A stretch of DNA of 64,000 bases from JAGXFP01 sp039714535 (lineage in GTDB: Bacteria > Desulfobacterota > Desulfobulbia > Desulfobulbales > JAGXFP01), in contig JBDLJC010000011.1 of the NCBI GenBank assembly GCA_039714535.1, forward strand, positions 18,080 to 82,079. The letters are read 5' to 3'. Positions within the stretch are counted from its first letter, which is position 1, and each line of letters starts with the position of its first letter. The notes beneath the pieces were generated by a model. The model saw only the letters and a list, made by a program, of their open reading frames with translations, was not told the origin of the DNA and made no database searches. Below are positions 27,288-34,893 of this stretch, one piece after another. The position numbers and the translations under genes are program-made.

Positions 27288-28544
27288 TCAGTCCTCCGGT
27301 GCAGATCTTTGCTGGTTCTTTTCCCGGCCGTTTTCACGGGCATAGCTGCTGATTCCCATCATCAGTCGCAGCAAACCATAACTGAGCCAGCTCATAAACC
27401 GCACCCAGGAGGGCTGCTGTTTCCACTTGTCCCGCAAGATCCGCAGGCCATCGGTTGCCAGGGTCCTTTTCAGGCTTTGGCTCAGGGTCGCGCCGAATTC
27501 TTCGTCGTTAACGGCAATATTCGCTTCGTGTGAAAACAGCAGGCTGAACGGATCGATATTCGAAGACCCCACCGTCGCCCAATGTCCGTCGATCACCGCC
27601 ACTTTAGCGTGGAGGAAGCTCTTGCGGTATTCGTAAATTTCAATGCCCGCATCGAGAAAATTACCATAGAGTGCCCGGGTGGCATAATGCTGGAGAAGAT
27701 ATTCAACCCTTCCCTGCAGCAGCAAAACCACCCGGACTCCACGGCTGGCCGCATTGATAAGCACATGCCGGAAATCAAGCCCCGGTAAAAAGTAGGCATT
27801 GGCTATAATGATCTCGGATTCCGCCTGCTCGATCGCCTGGAGATACGCCGTTTCAATGTCCCGGCGATGGCTGATATTGTCCCGCACCAGGAGTGCCGCG
27901 TTCATCCGGCCCCCGGATGGGCTTGCAGCAGGCAGGGGGGGCCCACTCAAGGCTGCCCCTTTGCGAAAATAACGCCACGCCGCTTTTGACCACAAGCGCT
28001 GGACGGCAAGGCGGATCTCGTCCACCAGCGGCCCCTCCACGGCGACTGCGTAGTCGTAGCGAGGGTGTATGTCGCCTGTCGGGCCTCGGTCATCAATAAT
28101 GTTAATTCCCCCGACAAAGGCGATCTCCCGGTCCACGACTGTGATTTTCCGGTGCATGCGGCGCAACCGCTTGCGCCGAAATGTCCAGGGGGAGATATTG
28201 GGCCGGTAGATGTGGGTCTTCACCCCGCTCCCCCGCAACCGGTCCAGCATGCTCTGGGGCAGGTCCTTGGAGCCGTAGCCATCGATCAGGACCCGGACCT
28301 TTACCCCGCGCCGAACAGCCCGCAGGAGCGCCTCTGCAATCTGCCGTCCGGTGGCGTCATCTTCGTAAATATAGGTTTCAAGATAAATTTCATGCTTGGC
28401 CCGGTCGAATGCCGCTTCGAGGGCGGGAAAATAAACTTCGCCATTACGTAACAGAGTGACCTGATTGCCCGGAACAAAGCGGGACAAGCTCGCAGGTAAG
28501 AAAGCTTGATATAAACTTCGGCGATGCAGTTTCCCCTGAAACAT
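27288..28544 (-). CDS. clsB: Cardiolipin synthase of the ClsB type (phospholipase D family)
   Basis: About 418 residues with two HKD active sites: HRKITVVDREIAFVGG in the first half and HAKVAVIDGHWATVGS in the second, each with downstream Asn/Asp as expected. The order LLRNGEVYFPALEAAF, ETYIYEDDATG and VLIDGYGSKDLP follows ClsB. It joins phospholipid head groups to make cardiolipin at the inner membrane. The ATG at 28544 is preferred over a GTG three codons earlier because AGGTG precedes it. A C-terminal hydrophobic segment (FMSWLSYGLLRLMMG) may attach it to the membrane. Confidence 0.92.
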   Translation of the reverse strand: MFQGKLHRRSLYQAFLPASLSRFVPGNQVTLLRNGEVYFPALEAAFDRAKHEIYLETYIYEDDATGRQIAEALLRAVRRGVKVRVLIDGYGSKDLPQSMLDRLRGSGVKTHIYRPNISPWTFRRKRLRRMHRKITVVDREIAFVGGINIIDDRGPTGDIHPRYDYAVAVEGPLVDEIRLAVQRLWSKAAWRYFRKGAALSGPPLPAASPSGGRMNAALLVRDNISHRRDIETAYLQAIEQAESEIIIANAYFLPGLDFRHVLINAASRGVRVVLLLQGRVEYLLQHYATRALYGNFLDAGIEIYEYRKSFLHAKVAVIDGHWATVGSSNIDPFSLLFSHEANIAVNDEEFGATLSQSLKRTLATDGLRILRDKWKQQPSWVRFMSWLSYGLLRLMMGISSYARENGREKNQQRSAPED

Positions 28545-28681
28545 AATAAACACCTGTCTCTCATCCCATATCTAAATATTCCGGAGCAGATCTGCCCAGG
28601 TCGGATGAGGCAATAACCAGAAATATCAGGTTCTCTATAAATCTTTCCCTGTATAGTTTTAAACCTAAAACTTATCCCTAA

Positions 28682-29368
28682 TCACATTTTCTCAAGCTCG
28701 CCAGCGCCGCTAATTTCCTGGATAAGTTTGGTGGGATTACCGTAATAGCGCACCTCGGCAGCGCCGTTAATTACAACTTCCAGCACGTCGGAAGCGTAAA
28801 CGCTCACGTCACCGGCCCCGGAAACTTCAACCTTTGCCTTTCGGGCTTTCAGGTCTTGAGCTTTGATATCGCCGGAGCCGGAGACCCCAACATCCAGAGA
28901 GTTTGTTTTTCCTTCCAGAACAATATCCCCGGAGCCGCTGAGCTCAATTTCGAAGTTCTCATTGTTAATCGCGGAAACATTGACGTCGTCAGCACCGACA
29001 ACTTCCAGCTCTTTAATGTTTTTTGCCGCGATATTAATAACGAGTTCAGTGGTGGGACAGATGTTTTTATCTGCATAGACTTTGAGTTCATTCCCCCGAA
29101 CCTTGCTGACAATGTGCGGGATAATATTGTCTTCGCCAATGATTTCAAACTGTTGATTTTCTCTGCTGCTGACAATATTGACCAGAAATGCGCCGTTCAG
29201 TTCAATGGTGTTAAAACTTGCCAGATTGCGATTTTCAGTCTTGTTTTTGCCGCTGCCTTTGACGCAGTCGTTGTAAATAACTGTGTTGTTGATAATGACT
29301 GTGCCGGCCACAGCCACGGTGGTAGAAAGGAGAAAGATGGTTAACGGGAGGATGGCTTTTGCTTTCAT
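28682..29368 (-). CDS. Exported DUF2807 (head GIN domain) protein
   Basis: A 228-residue exported protein; the start at 29368 is fixed by GGAGG seven bases upstream and gives a clean signal peptide (MKAKAILPLTIFLLSTTVAVA). The mature part is a DUF2807 domain: NLASFNTIELNGAFLVNI at its entry, then a right-handed beta-helix made of repeated SGSGDI and SGAGDV turns. Related proteins are annotated as putative adhesins or autotransporter-like, without proof. It lies alone with its own ribosome site. Confidence 0.85.
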   Translation of the reverse strand: MKAKAILPLTIFLLSTTVAVAGTVIINNTVIYNDCVKGSGKNKTENRNLASFNTIELNGAFLVNIVSSRENQQFEIIGEDNIIPHIVSKVRGNELKVYADKNICPTTELVINIAAKNIKELEVVGADDVNVSAINNENFEIELSGSGDIVLEGKTNSLDVGVSGSGDIKAQDLKARKAKVEVSGAGDVSVYASDVLEVVINGAAEVRYYGNPTKLIQEISGAGELEKM

Positions 29369-29554
29369 GAACTGCCTCCGAGTGAAGTTGGTTTTGCCGA
29401 AAAGTGACAACGTTTAAATCAGTGGCGTTTCGATGTCTTTTGGAAACCTCCTCTCGTGTGGGGTAGACCCGCTTGCCAGGTGGGGTGGGGCTGGAGTTAA
29501 AGACCCTCTGGCTACCCGGTTATGCTTTGTTCTGTGTGTCTGAAAAAGATGCTC

Positions 29555-30307
29555 CTATTTAACCCCAAAAACTTTTTTCAATAATATTGTAGTCTGTTTT
29601 GCTGGATTATTGCGAATGGCAGCCTCTTCTTTTGCCAAATAATAGAATATTCCCTCCAGACCTTTTTGAATAACATGCTCTTCTAAATTTGCTTTAACAT
29701 CGGGCATAAATGGTAAAGATTTATATTTACCGATAACTTTATCATAAGCTTGGATTGCTCCGACCTGTGACAAAGTATTGGTCACTATCGGCCGCATTTC
29801 CTTTTTTAAAGGCGAGGACATTTTACGCTGAAAATATTTTGTCGCAGAATCTTCAGGTCCTGCATAAATATTTTTTATGTCATCAAAGGTCATTTCAGTA
29901 ATTGCCTGCAAGAAAAGATCTTTGGCTTTTGGAACTGCATACTCAGCAGCTCGATTCAGCTTCAGTTCAAGGTCATCAACCTGTTTAGACATTCCGATCC
30001 TGGCTAGGGGTTTTTTTATTCTATGTAATTCCTCCGGCAAGGGTATGTGAATAGATGGATCATGATTAAAACCATCAATGGAGCCTAGCTGACTAACGAC
30101 ATTTTCAGAGCCAATCCGAAGTGCTTGCTTAAATGCCTCTCCTATCTCAGCATAGCTAGGCTCTGTTGTTATTGCCCCTCCGCTTCTCTCATGCACATCA
30201 TTTAAAATATTGACTCCCTTATCCCACCATGAACTTTTTGCCTCAGCACTTGCTAGCCAGGTAAAAATAACCAAAAAGGCACTGATCACGGCTAAATAGT
30301 TTTTCAT
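29555..30307 (-). CDS. Exported DUF4197 protein
   Basis: A 250-residue protein; ATG at 30307 follows AGGAGGA by seven bases and begins a signal peptide (MKNYLAVISAFLVIFTWLASAEA). The mature part is helical and shows DUF4197 landmarks: IGEAFKQALRIGSENVVSQLG, IPLPEELHRI, FLQAITEMTFDDI and YFQRKMSSPL. The family is periplasmic or surface-associated and uncharacterised. A small secreted-peptide gene lies 164 bases upstream on the same strand, with a terminator between them. Confidence 0.88.
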   Translation of the reverse strand: MKNYLAVISAFLVIFTWLASAEAKSSWWDKGVNILNDVHERSGGAITTEPSYAEIGEAFKQALRIGSENVVSQLGSIDGFNHDPSIHIPLPEELHRIKKPLARIGMSKQVDDLELKLNRAAEYAVPKAKDLFLQAITEMTFDDIKNIYAGPEDSATKYFQRKMSSPLKKEMRPIVTNTLSQVGAIQAYDKVIGKYKSLPFMPDVKANLEEHVIQKGLEGIFYYLAKEEAAIRNNPAKQTTILLKKVFGVK

Positions 30308-30414
30308 ATAATAATCCTCCTGCTGGTGGGATAGTTTTCTGGAGTTGGACCAAGCTGGTAGTGAATCTGTTTGTACTTCCCCAATACTATGGTTTTCAGG
30401 GCTTATAGAGTGGT

Positions 30415-30435
30415 AAAAAGGGGACTTTAAGCCCC
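30415..30435 (-). terminator. Terminator behind the 46-residue secreted peptide gene
   Basis: On the minus strand GGGG-CTTAAAGT-CCCC forms a short GC stem followed directly by five T. It lies about 36 bases after the stop of the small gene at 30472-30612 and separates it from the DUF4197 gene. Confidence 0.6.
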
Positions 30436-30471
30436 GAATACAACAGTCTTGTAAGCTAAATAAGCGGAATA

Positions 30472-30612
30472 TCAATTAATTGGTTTGCACCGATCCCATT
30501 CAAGACCAAGCATATCACAATGTGCAAAGGCGTTTTTGCTAAATGCGGGGGATAAAAGTCCGATTCCAATAAATGCCACAATGATGCGAGCCAAATAGTT
30601 TCTTGTAGCCAT
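30472..30612 (-). CDS. 46-residue secreted microprotein, unknown
   Basis: A short gene with a strong ribosome site (GGAGGAAA, then ATG at 30612) and its own terminator. The product opens MATRNYLARIIVAFIGIG, continues LLSPAFSKNAFA, and ends HCDMLGLEWDRCKPIN. The first 30 residues form a signal peptide with cleavage likely after AFA, leaving a 16-residue mature peptide with two cysteines nine residues apart that could form a disulfide. I do not recognise it. Signal, ribosome site and terminator together make a real gene likely despite its size. Confidence 0.65.
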   Translation of the reverse strand: MATRNYLARIIVAFIGIGLLSPAFSKNAFAHCDMLGLEWDRCKPIN

Positions 30613-30780
30613 TATTTTCCTCCTTCGTTTGCTCAGCTAACGAGTCTGTAGAAAAAGCATATCGACAAAAAAACATACTGCCCAGGCGAGCTTTATTTGC
30701 TCAATAATTTTATTCAGATTTTAACTCCGATTGTTCTTGAAATTTACTTAATGCCTCAGTTAAATCCGATCTTTTCCTTT

Positions 30781-31065
30781 TCACTTTTCTGCAGTTACAG
30801 GGTCAATTATTCTGTGCACTTCGATTATTTTTGTAATAGGAAAACTGCTTCGCTGAGAATGCTCCCGAAGCAGCGCCTCGTTATCGGCTATGTAGATACA
30901 GAATGTCTTATCACCTGTAACATAGGAATGCTCCCACTGAATGTTCTTCTGCTCTGTCTTCATCGCTGAGATTACACCATTGGACTTCTCCGCGGCTTCG
31001 CGTAGAGCATCACGGTCGGCTGAACCGATGCCCGGAATGTCGCGCTCGATTACGTATCGTGGCAT
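30781..31065 (-). CDS. DUF4242 domain protein
   Basis: A 94-residue single-domain protein reading MPRYVIERDIPGIG, WEHSYVTGDKTFCIYIADNE and FPITKIIEVHRIIDP, the usual DUF4242 pattern of a ferredoxin-like fold. AGGAGG precedes the ATG. The role is unknown; related proteins are sometimes called nickel-binding. It is the last gene of a three-gene operon with the flavin oxidase and the desaturase. Confidence 0.88.
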   Translation of the reverse strand: MPRYVIERDIPGIGSADRDALREAAEKSNGVISAMKTEQKNIQWEHSYVTGDKTFCIYIADNEALLREHSQRSSFPITKIIEVHRIIDPVTAEK

Positions 31066-31109
31066 AGTCTTTCCTCCTAATGTTAAATGAAAGTGGTAAC
31101 TGTTTATTT

Positions 31110-31616
31110 CTATTTGTCAGTACGGCAATATTTCATTATTTTGTGATCTTTTGCGTTAACCCCGTGCATTATTTCTTCACCAGTATAACGAGGCGTAATA
31201 TGCTGGGGACAGTTCCAGTCGAATGCCTGAACTTCAAAAGTAATTAGGCGCTCAATAACTACATCATAGTCAGGTGTACTGAGCTTTTCAAATAGCTCCG
31301 GTGTTTCTTTTATTCCTGATATCGTTGCTGTTGCCCAAATTTTGAGCCTTTGCCGAGTAGGGTAATCGATGAGAAAAAGACAGACTTTATCGTTGAACTG
31401 AATATTCCCAACACTTATGTATTGGCGGTTTCCGCTGTAGTCAGCAAAGCCGAAGGTAGAACTGTTGATGATCTTAAGGAATCCCTTGGGACCTCCACGG
31501 TGCTGTACGTAGGGCCAACTGTCTTCACCGGCGGTAGCCATGAAAAAGCTGTCCCTTGATTCAATAAACGAAACTTCGCGTTTTGATAAAACAATATCAT
31601 CTTCTGCATTATTCAT
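31110..31616 (-). CDS. Pyridoxamine 5'-phosphate oxidase family flavoprotein
   Basis: A 168-residue split-barrel protein: FIESRDSFFMATAGEDSWPY, VQHRGGPKGFLKI and FADYSGNRQYISVGNI are the FMN-contact region of PPOX-like proteins, followed by KVCLFLIDYPTRQRLKIWA. Members bind FMN, F420 or haem and reduce small organic molecules. The true pyridoxine substrate residues are not evident, so a broader flavin reductase role is likely. It lies 54 bases downstream of the desaturase gene and 44 bases upstream of DUF4242, all on one strand. Confidence 0.88.
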   Translation of the reverse strand: MNNAEDDIVLSKREVSFIESRDSFFMATAGEDSWPYVQHRGGPKGFLKIINSSTFGFADYSGNRQYISVGNIQFNDKVCLFLIDYPTRQRLKIWATATISGIKETPELFEKLSTPDYDVVIERLITFEVQAFDWNCPQHITPRYTGEEIMHGVNAKDHKIMKYCRTDK

Positions 31617-31670
31617 GCTTCACCCAACCTATTTTCCAAGAGTGCAGTTTGCACTGATTTTCTCCTCTCT

Positions 31671-32510
31671 CTAGTGCTTGTTTCTTGCAACTGGCCCACG
31701 GCCACTTCGGTTTATCGAATACTCTCCGATTTTACCAATAAATGGTAATGCAAGTAGCCAATGGAGTGTGAGTCGCTTAGGGTCCCGAAACTGAGAGAGC
31801 CCTATTGTCATATCTTTATGACCAGCCGCTGGTTGTGGCCTATAAGTACCAAAGAGTCTGTCCCACCAAGGAAAATTAAAGCCGAAGTTACTGTTCGTTT
31901 CCCTGATGATAACTGAGTGATGCACTCGATGCATGTCAGGAGTTACAACTATAAGACGAAGCAACTTGTCAAAACCAGGATGCATTCGAATATTTCCATG
32001 GTTAAACATTGAGGTCCCGTTGAGGAGAACCTCAAAAAGGATTACAGCCAGAACCGGTGGGCCTATGATGACAACTGCTGCTATTTTAATACCCATTGAC
32101 AGTATAACCTCAAAGGGATGAAACCGGAGTCCCGTTGTGACATCTACATCTAGATCTGTATGGTGCATCATATGGAGCCGCCAAAAAATAGGAACGGAAT
32201 GAAACATAACGTGTTGGAAGTAGATGATAAGATCAAATGCAAGAACGCCGACAACAACTTTGAGAACATAAGGAAGGGAAGTTTGGTTCAAAATTCCCAA
32301 GGTGGTTTCATTTACAGCAAAGTTAACAGCAAGAACGGGAAATATCCCCCTGACAATGGCAGTTCCAAGTAGGGTAATGCTTATATTGCTAAGCCAACGC
32401 ACGCTTTTAGAAGTGGTGAGCGGACGGCAGGGTGTAGCAAATTCCCATATGGCAATGGCTACAAAAATACCAATAAAAGCCGTAAGTCTTATTGATGCTT
32501 CATTTATCAT
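31671..32510 (-). CDS. Sterol desaturase / fatty acid hydroxylase family membrane protein
   Basis: A 279-residue protein with about four membrane helices and the histidine boxes of the superfamily: HVMFH, HMMHH, and HRVHHS with a supporting NHGNIR. The eight or more histidines bind a di-iron centre that activates oxygen to hydroxylate or desaturate a lipid. It leads the operon with the flavin oxidase and DUF4242 protein. An oxygen-dependent enzyme is notable if the host is an anaerobe, and could point to transfer or to micro-oxic growth. Confidence 0.9.
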   Translation of the reverse strand: MINEASIRLTAFIGIFVAIAIWEFATPCRPLTTSKSVRWLSNISITLLGTAIVRGIFPVLAVNFAVNETTLGILNQTSLPYVLKVVVGVLAFDLIIYFQHVMFHSVPIFWRLHMMHHTDLDVDVTTGLRFHPFEVILSMGIKIAAVVIIGPPVLAVILFEVLLNGTSMFNHGNIRMHPGFDKLLRLIVVTPDMHRVHHSVIIRETNSNFGFNFPWWDRLFGTYRPQPAAGHKDMTIGLSQFRDPKRLTLHWLLALPFIGKIGEYSINRSGRGPVARNKH

Positions 32511-32622
32511 AATAATTTAACCCTGGCCGACTAAAACTTTCTTGCCATTATTCGGCATCTCTTTACATTACATTAAAACCTAATTAATTATAAGGTGTCC
32601 ACTTTTCGTGGGTAGCTTCGAA

Positions 32623-32715
32623 GCATAACGATTTGCATAACCAGCGGGCCACCGAACTTGAGCAGATAGGCCGCAAATGTTCTTCCCGGCTGAATTTATG
32701 CGATTGTTAAAATGC
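32623..32715. repeat. 93-bp imperfect palindrome resembling an integron attC site
   Basis: The left arm (32623-32648: GCAT, AACGATTTGCATAA, CCAGC, GGG) aligns with the complement of the right arm (32685-32715) over about 23 positions, with unpaired single bases inside the arms, as in folded attC sites. The outermost GCATAAC and GTTAAAA only partly match the attC core consensus. It sits just upstream of a toxin-antitoxin pair, a frequent integron cassette load. No integrase is seen in the window. Confidence 0.4.
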
Positions 32716-32738
32716 GATTTGCTCAGTAGGTATAAGGG

Positions 32739-32767
32739 TTGACCTGGAAAAGTACATGTTGTATGTT
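32739..32767 (+). promoter_or_regulatory. Promoter of the Phd/RelE pair
   Basis: TTGACC at 32739-32744 and TATGTT at 32762-32767 are spaced by 17 bases, close to the sigma70 consensus, and lie 30 bases before the antitoxin start. Confidence 0.65.
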
Positions 32768-32768
32768 G

Positions 32769-32783
32769 TGTACATAAGGTACA
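32769..32783 (+). promoter_or_regulatory. Likely autoregulatory operator of the toxin-antitoxin pair
   Basis: TGTACATAAGGTACA is a 5-base inverted repeat with a 5-base centre, placed between the -10 box and the ribosome site. GTAC also occurs at about 32752, giving several half sites. Phd-type antitoxins, alone and with the toxin, repress their own promoter at such palindromes; the assignment here is by position. Confidence 0.5.
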
Positions 32784-32796
32784 AAGGAGGTAGCCT

Positions 32797-33048
32797 ATGA
32801 CCACCACTGTTTCTACCGCAGAAGCTAGAAAACATTTTGCTGACCTTGTGAATCAGGTTGCATATGGCAAGGAGCCAGTCGTTCTGACTCGCCGTGGGCA
32901 AGAAATTGCCGCTTTGGTATCTATGGATGAACTCGAATTGCTCCGGCAGATTGAAGACCATATTGATATTGAGGATGCCAAAAAGGCCCTTGCTGACCCC
33001 GGTGACAACATTTCGGCTCAAGAAGTATGGAAACAGCTGGGGCTGTAG
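32797..33048 (+). CDS. Antitoxin of the Phd/YefM family
   Basis: An 83-residue protein starting MTTTVSTAEARKHFADLVNQV, then VVLTRRGQEIAALVSMDEL, the N-terminal Phd/YefM DNA-binding fold. The flexible C-terminal half should wrap the toxin. AAGGAGG precedes the ATG. It neutralises the RelE-type toxin encoded three bases downstream and represses the operon. Confidence 0.92.
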   Translation: MTTTVSTAEARKHFADLVNQVAYGKEPVVLTRRGQEIAALVSMDELELLRQIEDHIDIEDAKKALADPGDNISAQEVWKQLGL

Positions 33049-33051
33049 CAT

Positions 33052-33318
33052 ATGCAGTATGAGGTAGAATTTCGACCATCCGTGCTTAAAAGCATGAAAC
33101 GCTTGCCCAAACGGGATTTGGTACGCATTAAAAAGAAGATTGATGATCTTAGTGGTAATTTGCCAGATCCAAATATGACAAAGATGAAAGGGGAGAATCC
33201 TTTTCATAAAACTCGATTTGGTGATTACCGTATAATCTATGAAATTCATGACGATAGGCTTGTTATTCTTGTTTTAAAAATTGGCCACAGAAAAGACGTT
33301 TACAAAAACCTCCCATAA
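33052..33318 (+). CDS. RelE/ParE-type toxin
   Basis: An 88-residue basic protein with the RelE fold: VEFRPSVLKSMKRLPK, then GDYRIIYEIHDDRLVILVLKIGHRKDVY. The conserved C-terminal Arg/His/Tyr residues fit an mRNA interferase acting at the ribosome, as in RelE/YoeB relatives. The start follows the antitoxin stop by three bases, so the two are translated together. Confidence 0.92.
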   Translation: MQYEVEFRPSVLKSMKRLPKRDLVRIKKKIDDLSGNLPDPNMTKMKGENPFHKTRFGDYRIIYEIHDDRLVILVLKIGHRKDVYKNLP

Positions 33319-33458
33319 CTTTCACCTCGAATTTTCCTTTCAATTCTGTCGATTATTCAAGAATTTTAAAACGTTAAACTCAGCAGACGGCACCAATGAA
33401 CTTTCCGCGATTAGCGCCGCAAACGATCTCGACGTCCGCTGTAGTGTTTTGTTAATTT

Positions 33459-33695
33459 TTATTTTTTAGGTGTATATACAATTGGCATACCATTCGCACC
33501 AACAGGGATGTAAACTGTTGTGTGATTTGGGGATCCTGCCATTTTCTCTTGTGCCTTAATCGCCTCATGTTGGAGGTAGTTTGCTGTGAGTGTTTGGTTG
33601 ATTATTTTTTGCGCTTCTGCAATACCCTTTGCTTCTTCTATTTTGATTTCAGCATCTTTTTGGGCAATTTCTTTTTGGACAGATTTTTCTTCTAG
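33459..33695 (-). pseudogene. C-terminal fragment of an SPFH/prohibitin-like protein, cut by an IS
   Basis: About 78 residues remain: EKSVQKEIAQKDAEIKIEEA, KGIAEAQKIINQTL, then a tail with TTVYIPVGANGMPIVYTPKK. This is the coiled-coil end of a band-7/SPFH membrane scaffold protein. The IS boundary at 33695/33696 interrupts it, and the missing N-terminal part is not on the other side of the IS, where the TPR/ASPIC gene ends within ten bases. The rest of the gene was therefore deleted or moved. Confidence 0.75.
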
Positions 33696-34883
33696 CAGGC
33701 TGTTGAAAAACAATCATAAATCCGAGACAAATCAAGTCACCCAGGTTGCAATATAACCTCTTGATAATATTGAAAAAGGTTTGTCTCTATGCGTAGCCCC
33801 GATAGCCAACAGCAGAATCTTTTCAGTTATATTTCCCCGGAGGCAAGAGTTCCTCGGGATCATCCTCTGCGTCCGATTCAGCAGATGACAAACCTCGCGC
33901 TCAAAGAACTCTCTCCGATGTTTAAGGAGATGTATTCTTCTGTGGGGCGGCCTTCGAGAGCCCCGGAAAAACTCTTGCGAGCTCTTCTTTTGCAGATTCT
34001 TTATTCAATACGCAGTGAACGGATGCTTGTCGAGCAACTCGACTACAATCTTCTTTTTCGATGGTTTGTTGGCCTGTCCATGGATGATCCAATCTGGAAC
34101 CACTCCACTTTTTCAAAGAATCGGGATCGTCTGTTACAAACCGACGTGGCAGTCGCCTTTCTTCGGCTGGTTTGTGCTCATGCAGAAGATGCGGACCTTC
34201 TTTCCAATGAGCACTTTACTGTTGACGGCACATTAATCGAGGCCTGGGCTTCTTTAAAAAGTTTCCGCCCGACAGATCAAGCTCCATCCGACCGATCTGG
34301 TAGTGGCAGTGGTCGCAATACTGAGATCGACTTTCATGGGCAAAAACGCGCCAATGACACCCACGCCTCGACTACCGATGTTCCCGGTCGTTCGTCATCG
34401 AGCCACCCTTGGAGCAGACAAAGGATATGACACCAAAGATTTTGTCAAAGAACTTCGTTGCTTGCAAACAACGCCCCACGTGGCTCAAAAGAAATATTCC
34501 GCCATTGATGGCCGAACAACCAGGCACACTGGTTACAAAACAAGCCAGCGCGTCCGCAAACGAGTGGAGGAAATATTTGGCTGGATGAAAACAGTTGGAG
34601 TTTTACGAAAAACCCGGCATCGGGGCGAAGAAAGAATAGATTGTATGTTCACCTTTGCCGCAGCAGCTTACAACCTTGTACGAATGAGAAATCTTGGATT
34701 GTGCGGTCCACCGTGAGCAAAACATTTACCATTTACGCCTAGCTATGGCTAAAATCCATAAAACTCTTTTGAGAGCGTGATTTTAGTCAAAAAACTCTTA
34801 AAATTTTAGCGAAGATTGACTTTAAAATAACTCATGGGGATAAGAGCCCCCCCCCAATACGATGGATATTTTTCAACAGCCTG
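33696..34883 (+). mobile_element. IS5/IS1182-type insertion sequence, internally deleted
   Basis: The termini CAGGCTGTTGAAAAA (33696-33710) and its complement (34869-34883) are exact 15-base inverted repeats. CTAG lies on both outer sides (33692-33695, 34884-34887), matching the 4-base YTAR-type target used by IS5-group elements. The transposase inside lacks its middle. A run of nine C (34847-34855) lies near the right end. The palindromic 4-base flank does not prove a clean insertion, because the genes on the two sides do not join. Confidence 0.88.
33789..34716 (+). pseudogene. IS5/IS1182-type transposase with internal deletion and frame change
   Basis: The first part reads to DFHGQKRANDTHASTTD in one frame (33789 to about 34379). 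The last part, HRATLGADKGYDTKDFVKEL onward, is in another frame and ends at 34716. In intact relatives these two motifs are separated by several dozen residues that carry part of the DDE core; here they are directly fused near 34380-34400. The element cannot make an active transposase. Confidence 0.85.
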
Positions 34884-34893
34884 CTAGACACCG

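Noticed and set aside
30697..30969. A 90-codon plus-strand frame
   Set aside because: It lies opposite the DUF4242 gene, which has a strong ribosome site and clear family match; the plus frame has neither.
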